Shown here in pieces: positions 8,192 through 14,513 of a stretch of 36,252 bases of DNA (the first letter of the stretch is position 1; the number at the start of each line of letters is the position of its first letter). Source of the DNA: Candidatus Desulfofervidus auxilii. Its GTDB lineage: Bacteria > Desulfobacterota > Desulfofervidia > Desulfofervidales > Desulfofervidaceae. Where the stretch lies: positions 2,088,102 through 2,124,353 of the forward strand of contig NZ_CP013015.1 in NCBI RefSeq assembly GCF_001577525.1, written 5' to 3'. The notes under the pieces are model-generated. The model saw only the letters and a program-made list of their open reading frames with translations. It was not told the DNA's origin and did no database searches. A program made the position numbers and the translations under genes.

Positions 8192-8308
8192 GACTTTAAA
8201 ACAGCAAATAGTAATTAGTAATTAGCTATTTTACTAATTACCAGCCACCATCTACCGTTTTTAAGTTCCGTGGCTTTCCGTCTCTACCTCACGGTAGATT
8301 TGGCTTTT
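8177..8308 (-). promoter_or_regulatory. c-di-GMP-I (GEMM) riboswitch 1
   Basis: The minus-strand leader of the protease gene carries the GEMM-I core. P2 is CTACC-GTGA-GGTAG with a GNRA loop. GACGGAAAGCCACGG (8282-8268) matches the family consensus GACGCAAAGCCACGGG. A P3 stem (ACTTAAAA with TTTTAAAGT) and AGCCGGGTTGCCGAA close the aptamer. P1 (AGCCAA with TTGCCG) has one C-C mismatch, present also in the second copy. P3 carries an unusually long insert. Because ligand binding would sequester the 5' arm of the following terminator, c-di-GMP should turn expression on. The family is well established; ligand and direction here are inferred. Confidence 0.85.
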
Positions 8309-8365
8309 TCCAAAGCAAAATATGTACTTGTTAATCAGCTCATTTTAACCTCCTAAATTACTATT

Positions 8366-8917
8366 CTAAAATATTTCATCTAATTTTATTTTTATCCCTT
8401 TAAGGACTAAAGATTCTAAAATATCTGTTTTTTGATAAATTTTTACTGTCTCAAGACCACTTTCTTTTAAACTCATAACTTCAACTTCTTTCTTCTCAAG
8501 ATCTACTAACCAATACTCCTTTACTCCATATTTGCTATAAAGCTTTCTCTTTATGACCCTATCTTTATATTCAGAAGAAGGTGAGATGATTTCAACAATA
8601 AGGTCAGGGGCACCTTGAATATTTCTCTCTGTTATAATATTTAGTCTTTCTTTAGAGATAAACATAATATCTGGCTGAACTACATCTGTTTCTGAAAAAA
8701 CTACATCTAAAGGGGCATGATAGATTTTACCCAAACCATTTTTCTCTACAAATGTACTTATAGTTAACTCTAATCTCCAAGAAATATCCTGATGATATGG
8801 CACTGGCGATGGAACCATATGAACCTCCCCATCAATAATCTCATATCTCTTATCATTAGAAAAATGAAGATAATCTTCATATGTAAACTTTATTGACCTT
8901 TTTACTGCTGTATCCAT
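8366..8917 (-). CDS. Uma2-family (DUF820) putative endonuclease, copy 1
   Basis: The 183-residue protein has the Uma2 layout: YEDYLHFSNDKRYEIIDGE at about 14-32, then VFSETDVVQPDIMFIS, then PDLIVEIISPSSEYKDRVIKRKLYSKYG and the EYWLVD strand. The Asp, Glu and Lys of these segments form the PD-(D/E)XK-like site of this family, whose biological role is largely unknown. A near-identical copy lies at 13840-14394. Compared with it, residues about 38-70 are strongly diverged and one Asp (SSDEYKD) is missing. It lies immediately upstream of riboswitch 1, on the same strand. Start ATG follows GGGGG about 9 bp before it. Confidence 0.9.
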   Translation of the reverse strand: MDTAVKRSIKFTYEDYLHFSNDKRYEIIDGEVHMVPSPVPYHQDISWRLELTISTFVEKNGLGKIYHAPLDVVFSETDVVQPDIMFISKERLNIITERNIQGAPDLIVEIISPSSEYKDRVIKRKLYSKYGVKEYWLVDLEKKEVEVMSLKESGLETVKIYQKTDILESLVLKGIKIKLDEIF

Positions 8918-9035
8918 TTTGGCCCCCTTATAAATCTTGAAAGACTAAACATAAGTTATCATGAAATATTATCACTAGCAAGATACCACAAAATTCGTAT
9001 TCTTTTTGCGTTCGCACGTTCTAACGTTTACACGT

Positions 9036-12000
9036 CTACTCCGTCGCACACCTTGGCCTAGTGCAAAGTAAAACTAGCTTCCTAGCATCAAGCACAGTGA
9101 TTATCCCATCACCATCTAAATCACACTCTGGACACACACTTGCTGATTGATTGCGGTAGGTGAGGAGGACGTTTATATCATCTAAATCAATATCACCATC
9201 ACTATCTAGGTCGCCTACTAGAATACCATTGCCTGATAGATAACCAACAACAATAGGTTCATCTGGGTCATCTGATTCAATTGAAAATGTTGCATAAACA
9301 GGGTCAGTACCTGTGGGGGTAAAGGTCACATTTATAGTGCAGGTGGTATCTGGTGCAAGTGTACCTACACAGTTATTGGTCTGAGTGAACTCAGCAGCAC
9401 CACTTATTGAAATATTGCTAATATGAAGGTCTGCAGTTCCAGTATTTTTTACTATTATAGGCTGAGAAGAAGAGGCGCCAATTGTTACGTCAATAAAGAC
9501 AAGATTTCCTCCAAAGGTTATTTCTATATCAGGTTTTAAAATTATTCCATTGCCAGAAAGAGAAACATCTACTGAAGATTCATCAGAATCATTTGAAAGA
9601 ATAGTTAATGTGGCATCTTTGGGACCTTCTGATAAAGGGTTAAAAGTAACAGTAACTGTGCATAATTCATTAGGTCCAAGGGTAGTTGGGCAGTCATTTG
9701 TCATATCAAAATCTGTAGTATTAGAAATTGTTATATTATCAATGTCTAACGGACCATCTCCATTGTTTTTAATAGTTATGGTCTTAGAAGAAGAATTTTC
9801 AACAACTATATCTCCAAAATCAATAGACAAAGGCACTATATCTATTTCAGGTACAGGAAGTTGAGGTGGTTCAGTTGATACTTCCTCACCAATGCCTGAT
9901 AAAGAAATATTAATAGTTGACTCATCAGGGTCATCTGAAGTAATGAGAATAGTTGCATTTACAGAATCAGTAGATAATGGAGCAAATGATATTTCAACTT
10001 CACAACTTTCTTGAGGTGAAAGGATTGAAGGGCAATTATTTGATAAAGCAAAATATTGTGAACCTGATAGTTCAATTAAATCAATGTTTAAATCAACATT
10101 GCCTAAATTTTGAATAGTAAATGTTTTGCTTATTGAACTTCCGATAGTTACTGTTCCAAAATCATAGCTTAATGGAGATACTTCTATATCTGGTAATTGA
10201 TTTGATAGAAAAGAGACTCTTGATACAAAAATGTCCGGTGCAGCATTTGTATCCTCTGGTAATGGTATTAAATTTGTTGCATCCGATTCATAGGCAACAA
10301 AACGGCCATCTCCACTAATAACAGGCCTACTGCTTGGAGCATTAGCTTCACTCCCACAAGGACAAAGATTTACTCTGATGGTCTGTCCGGTTGTAAGGTC
10401 ATGAACAAATATATCTTTTATGTGATTAGTATCATCAGAGACTAAATTATCTGCCCAAGAATCAAATGTTATAAATTGGCCATTTGCACTAATAGAAGGA
10501 TTTGTTGAATCATTATTTCCTTCAACTCCTTCTGAAGAGATGCTTGCTCTTACAATTTTACCTGTTAATCTATCATAGACAAATATATCAGAAGCATCAT
10601 TTGTGTCATCAGAAACAAGATTATTTGCTTTAGATTCAAAAGCAATATATCTACCATCTCTGCTTATAGATGGATTTTTACTTGGAGCATTTGCCTCTTC
10701 TCCTGTAGGAGAAAGGTCTATTCTTTTAATTTGATTATTAGGACGTTCATATACATAGATGCCAATATTTTGATAACCGGATTCACATTCAAAAGCTATG
10801 TACATGCCGTCTTCACTGATAGAAGGATTATAACAATCTGCAACAGCCGGTATTGTACTGTCTCTTTTAGATACCATTTCTAAAGAACCATTTTCAATAT
10901 CATAAACAAAGACATCATCTTGTGTATTGGTATCATCAGGCGTTATTGCATAACCAAAATCAGCACCTGATGAAAAGACTACATATTTTTCATCAGGGCT
11001 AATTGAGAGTTTTCCACGTGGATATACCCTTGGACTGTTAATTATATGATATCTCTGTTTTGCTATTCTATCATACAAAATGATCGCACCTATACTTCTA
11101 TAAACAACATAATGCCCATTTGCGCTGATTGTTACTTCTTCACCATAATCTTCTACTCCATATTCATTTTTTATCACCTCTGTTTCATGAGTCACTCTAT
11201 CATGGACATAAACATGCGGTTCAAGGATGATATAGTTTCCTTCTAGGTCTTTACTCAAGTTGGAAATGAATGCGACATAATGCGCATCTGCACTAATAGA
11301 GGGATTTGATATAGAAGGCATCGGACTTTCGGGACAGGGAGGGAAATCTCGCTCAATACCTTCAAAAAATTGCTCACCAGAACTAAGCACACTTATCCTT
11401 TCTGTATAATAAATATCGCAAAAACCGTCTGATTCAGTAGACACAGTAATAGATGGTCCACTACTAACATTCCCAAATTTATCCATGGCTTCTAATTTAA
11501 ATGTATAAGTTGTTCCAGGTCTTAGACAACTTATATTGAGAGTTGTTTGTGGCCTTATAATGATAATTCCTCCTTCTTCTAAGAGACAAGGTGTTGAATT
11601 TTTGGGTGGGCCATAGATAATTTCGTCTTCAAGATAAACCCTATAATAAACATCTCCACATTCATCATTTGCTTCTGGCCAGCTTAAGACAATGCTTGTA
11701 GAAGTTATATCTGTTACAGTAAGCTCGCTCCCAAAAGGCCATTGGGGCCCATTTTTGTCCATATTTACAGAAAGTGAAGGCCCCCATGTCCACTGGTTGT
11801 CCTCATCTCCTGCGGCAACCATAAAATTATAAGAACTGCAATGGTCAAGATCAGTAACTTCATAAGACAAGACATCTCCTGAGACTTCTGCAATAATGTT
11901 TCCTCCTTGTGAAATACGATAACCAGTTACCCCCACATCATCTTCAGCAGGATCCCAAATAAGGGTTAAGCTTGTATCAGTAATATTTTCCGCCCTCAAG

Positions 12001-13589
12001 GAACTCCCCTCTGGCCATTCAGGAGGATTAGAGGGGGTTTCTATGGTTAAAGAAGGTCCATCAGAAGACATATTCCCTTCGTAATCAAAGGCTTCAACTT
12101 TGAATGTGTATTGTGTTTGTGAAGTTAGGTTTTCTACAGTATAATCACAATGGTATTCACCTGTCCAAAAGCGTTTGCAAACGCTTGCAGAAAGTTCACT
12201 CAAGAGTTCTGAATCTTTAAAAACCCGATAGCCTGCAACACCATAGTCATCAGATGCCTTTGGCCATCTCAACTTTACACTTGTTGAAGAAACATCAATT
12301 GCGGTCAAGGTACTCCCAGAAGGCCATGTTGGTGGTTGTTGGTCTAACTCACAGGCATCTCCTATACCATCCCAGTCTGTATCTAGCTGGTGAGGATTTG
12401 CCACATCAGGGCAGTTGTCTATATTATCAGGGATTCCATCATTGTCAGTATCAATTTGTTGGACTCCTTCACAGGCATCACCTACACCATCTCCATCAGA
12501 ATCTGTCTGGTCAGGATTTGAGACATAAGGGCAATTGTCCTCATTATCAGGGATTCCATCACTATCACTATCAGTAGTACTACTAGGGGCAGAAGGACAT
12601 TGATCGTTAGCAGTATTGTCAAATAGGTCAATCCAGTCAGGCGCTTTATAATACTGATGCCAGTCAGGGGTGGATTTTAATCGATAGTCTGAAGGCTCAC
12701 TAATGGGATTTATGGGATTTAACACATGGCCATCATTTGTCCTGTAAAATGTAATGCCATAACATTTTATTGCAGCCACATCCCCACAAGGACTAAATTC
12801 CCATGAACAACCTCCAGTTAATCCGCTAACAGTCCTTATGGGATTATTGCTAGAAAAAAGATTAACAAGATTCCACTCAACGGTGCCACTATCATCAGGG
12901 ATATAGGCATAAGCAAAGGTGGCATCAAAATAGATAGTTTTTCCTGTGTCAGGATCTTTATAGCCTATATCAGGGACAAAGCCCCATGCAACACCACCAA
13001 ATTTGTCACCCTCATAGCCGATTGGAGAGGCAAAGTTGATGTCTTTTTGGAATTTTAATATACCTGTTTTTGCATCAAAAATAGAAAGATCTACTGTATT
13101 GCCTGATAACACCCCATAAACAAGATAGTTTCCATGGGGACTAAAACAAACTACAACATCATCGCCTGGAGAGAAGTCCTTAGAAGTATTTAAGATTTCA
13201 TGTCCACTGCTGGTCTCATAGAGAATAAGGTGATGTTTGGAATCAAGTGTAGTAATGTAATGGTAGACAAACCTTTCTCCAGTTTTCCGATTAAATCCCC
13301 AGCCATCAGAGTTCTCTCTTGGAATGTAAAATATTGTTTCATAATTGAATTGATCTAAAATCTTTTTGATTTCTATACTATTTTTTGAAACTACTGCCTG
13401 ATATTTAATAGTGCCTGTATCAACAGGATTTTTACACTTTGAAAGACTCCTTTTGTAATCTCCAAAATGTGTGCAATTACAATCAATCCCCTCCCTAAGA
13501 TCTGCCAACGCAGTGGAAAACAGAATTGGGATAAAAATTAATAGAAATATGCAGAAAATAAGCCATTTTTTTAAAATTGCCTTTCCCAT
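9036..13589 (-). CDS. Very large secreted multidomain protein with C-terminal dockerin
   Basis: The chosen start is ATG 13589 (MGKAILKKW, with GGGGGG upstream). The in-frame ATG at 13652 lies inside the riboswitch terminator and would spoil the signal peptide. The 1517-residue product has a signal peptide (about 1-30), a blade-like N-terminal region (to about 320) and TSP3 calcium repeats with DNCP words (about 340-415). Three FN3 domains (about 420-730) follow. A TolB/PD40-like propeller (SISADGRYIAFES-type repeats, about 745-1100) comes next. Three ASH/choice-of-anchor-D beta-sandwich domains (DIEVSPLSYDFGTVTIG type, about 1105-1430) precede a dockerin pair (GDLDSDGDIDLDDINVLL, CDLDGDGIITVLDARKL). 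It ends LLCTRPRCATE. It looks like an adhesive or scaffold protein bound to a cohesin. Confidence 0.9.
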   Translation of the reverse strand: MGKAILKKWLIFCIFLLIFIPILFSTALADLREGIDCNCTHFGDYKRSLSKCKNPVDTGTIKYQAVVSKNSIEIKKILDQFNYETIFYIPRENSDGWGFNRKTGERFVYHYITTLDSKHHLILYETSSGHEILNTSKDFSPGDDVVVCFSPHGNYLVYGVLSGNTVDLSIFDAKTGILKFQKDINFASPIGYEGDKFGGVAWGFVPDIGYKDPDTGKTIYFDATFAYAYIPDDSGTVEWNLVNLFSSNNPIRTVSGLTGGCSWEFSPCGDVAAIKCYGITFYRTNDGHVLNPINPISEPSDYRLKSTPDWHQYYKAPDWIDLFDNTANDQCPSAPSSTTDSDSDGIPDNEDNCPYVSNPDQTDSDGDGVGDACEGVQQIDTDNDGIPDNIDNCPDVANPHQLDTDWDGIGDACELDQQPPTWPSGSTLTAIDVSSTSVKLRWPKASDDYGVAGYRVFKDSELLSELSASVCKRFWTGEYHCDYTVENLTSQTQYTFKVEAFDYEGNMSSDGPSLTIETPSNPPEWPEGSSLRAENITDTSLTLIWDPAEDDVGVTGYRISQGGNIIAEVSGDVLSYEVTDLDHCSSYNFMVAAGDEDNQWTWGPSLSVNMDKNGPQWPFGSELTVTDITSTSIVLSWPEANDECGDVYYRVYLEDEIIYGPPKNSTPCLLEEGGIIIIRPQTTLNISCLRPGTTYTFKLEAMDKFGNVSSGPSITVSTESDGFCDIYYTERISVLSSGEQFFEGIERDFPPCPESPMPSISNPSISADAHYVAFISNLSKDLEGNYIILEPHVYVHDRVTHETEVIKNEYGVEDYGEEVTISANGHYVVYRSIGAIILYDRIAKQRYHIINSPRVYPRGKLSISPDEKYVVFSSGADFGYAITPDDTNTQDDVFVYDIENGSLEMVSKRDSTIPAVADCYNPSISEDGMYIAFECESGYQNIGIYVYERPNNQIKRIDLSPTGEEANAPSKNPSISRDGRYIAFESKANNLVSDDTNDASDIFVYDRLTGKIVRASISSEGVEGNNDSTNPSISANGQFITFDSWADNLVSDDTNHIKDIFVHDLTTGQTIRVNLCPCGSEANAPSSRPVISGDGRFVAYESDATNLIPLPEDTNAAPDIFVSRVSFLSNQLPDIEVSPLSYDFGTVTIGSSISKTFTIQNLGNVDLNIDLIELSGSQYFALSNNCPSILSPQESCEVEISFAPLSTDSVNATILITSDDPDESTINISLSGIGEEVSTEPPQLPVPEIDIVPLSIDFGDIVVENSSSKTITIKNNGDGPLDIDNITISNTTDFDMTNDCPTTLGPNELCTVTVTFNPLSEGPKDATLTILSNDSDESSVDVSLSGNGIILKPDIEITFGGNLVFIDVTIGASSSQPIIVKNTGTADLHISNISISGAAEFTQTNNCVGTLAPDTTCTINVTFTPTGTDPVYATFSIESDDPDEPIVVGYLSGNGILVGDLDSDGDIDLDDINVLLTYRNQSASVCPECDLDGDGIITVLDARKLVLLCTRPRCATE

Positions 13590-13616
13590 AATTTCTACCC
13601 CCCCTCTTTTATTAAT

Positions 13617-13658
13617 AAAAAAACCAGATTGCCCTTTTTGCTTCTTCGGCAACCCGGC
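13617..13658 (-). terminator. Riboswitch-controlled intrinsic terminator 2
   Basis: On the minus strand CCGGGTTGCC (13658-13649) pairs with GGCAATCTGG (13633-13624) over 10 positions, two of them G-U, followed by seven T. As in copy 1, the 5' arm is part of the aptamer. Stem sequence differs from copy 1 but pairing is kept, which supports a selected structure. Confidence 0.85.
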
Positions 13659-13782
13659 TAACTTTAAAACAGTAAATAGTAATTAGTAATTAGTAATTAG
13701 CTATTTTACTAATCACAGCCACCATCTACCGTTTTTAAGTTCCGTGGCTTTCCGTCTCTACCTCACGGTAGATTTGGCTTTT
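13647..13782 (-). promoter_or_regulatory. c-di-GMP-I (GEMM) riboswitch 2
   Basis: The aptamer core is the same as at 8177-8308: CTACC-GTGA-GGTAG, GACGGAAAGCCACGG, and AGCCGGGTTGCCGAAG at the 3' end. It lies in the leader of the 1517-residue dockerin protein. The P3 insert has one extra AATTAGT unit compared with copy 1. It is predicted to favour expression when c-di-GMP is bound. Confidence 0.85.
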
Positions 13783-13839
13783 TCCAAAGCAAAATATGTA
13801 TTTGTTAATCAGCTCATTTTAACCTCCTAAATTACTATT

Positions 13840-14394
13840 CTAAAATATTTCATCTAATTTTATTTTTATCCCTTTAAGGACTAAAGATTCTAAAATATCT
13901 GTTTTTTTATAAATTTTTACTGTCTCAAGACCACTTTCTTTTAAACTCATAACTTCAACTTCTTTCTTCTCAAGATCTACTAACCAATACTCCTTTACTC
14001 CATATTTACTATAAAGCTTTCTCTTTATGACTCTGTCTTTATATTCATCAGAAGAAGGTGAGATAATTTCAACAATAAGGTCAGGTGCACCTTGAATATT
14101 TCTCTCTGTTATAATATTTAGTCTTTCTTTAGAGATAAACATAATATCTGGCTGAACTACATCTGTTTCTGAAAAAACTACATCTAAAGGGGCAAAATAA
14201 ACCTTACCTAAAGCATTCTCTTTAACAAACACCCTTAAAACAAATGCTAGATTAGCACAAACATCCTGATGAGCTTCTCCTGGCGATGGAACCATATAAA
14301 TCTCCCCATCAATAATCTCATATCTCTTATCATTAGAAAAATGAAGATAATCTTCATATGTGAACTTTATAGGTTTTTTCACCGCTGTATCCAT
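13840..14394 (-). CDS. Uma2-family (DUF820) putative endonuclease, copy 2
   Basis: The 184-residue protein is a close paralogue of the gene at 8366-8917 and nearly identical outside residues about 37-70, where this copy reads AHQDVCANLAFVLRVFVKEN. It keeps VVQPDIMFIS, GAPDLIVEIISPSSDEYKD and KLYSKYGVKEYWLVD, the expected nuclease-fold segments. It stands between a dockerin gene upstream and riboswitch 2 downstream. Uma2 genes are often scattered through genomes in multiple copies; a functional link to the dockerin genes is not shown. Confidence 0.9.
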   Translation of the reverse strand: MDTAVKKPIKFTYEDYLHFSNDKRYEIIDGEIYMVPSPGEAHQDVCANLAFVLRVFVKENALGKVYFAPLDVVFSETDVVQPDIMFISKERLNIITERNIQGAPDLIVEIISPSSDEYKDRVIKRKLYSKYGVKEYWLVDLEKKEVEVMSLKESGLETVKIYKKTDILESLVLKGIKIKLDEIF

Positions 14395-14513
14395 TTTGGC
14401 CCCCTTGTAGATCTTGGAAGACTAAACATAAGTTATCATGAAATATCATCACTAGCAAGATACCACAAAATTCGTATTCTTTTTACGTTCGCACGTTTAC
14501 ACGTTTTTAACGT

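Larger units (their letters stand above)
8148..9058 (-). repeat. Segmental duplication, copy 1 (dockerin 3' end, Uma2, riboswitch)
   Basis: This segment and 13618-14537 are collinear and highly similar. Each contains, in transcription order, the last codons of a dockerin gene, an AACGT-rich spacer, a Uma2 gene and a c-di-GMP riboswitch. Most of the divergence is confined to a patch inside Uma2 and to the riboswitch loop. Confidence 0.85.

Noticed and set aside
12254-12577. Plus-strand ORF rich in His and Leu
   Set aside because: It is the antisense of the Asp-rich TSP3 repeats of the minus-strand dockerin protein.
13590-13652. Upstream ATG extending the 1517-residue protein by 21 residues
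   Set aside because: The extension lies in the riboswitch terminator, lacks a ribosome site and would displace the signal peptide.
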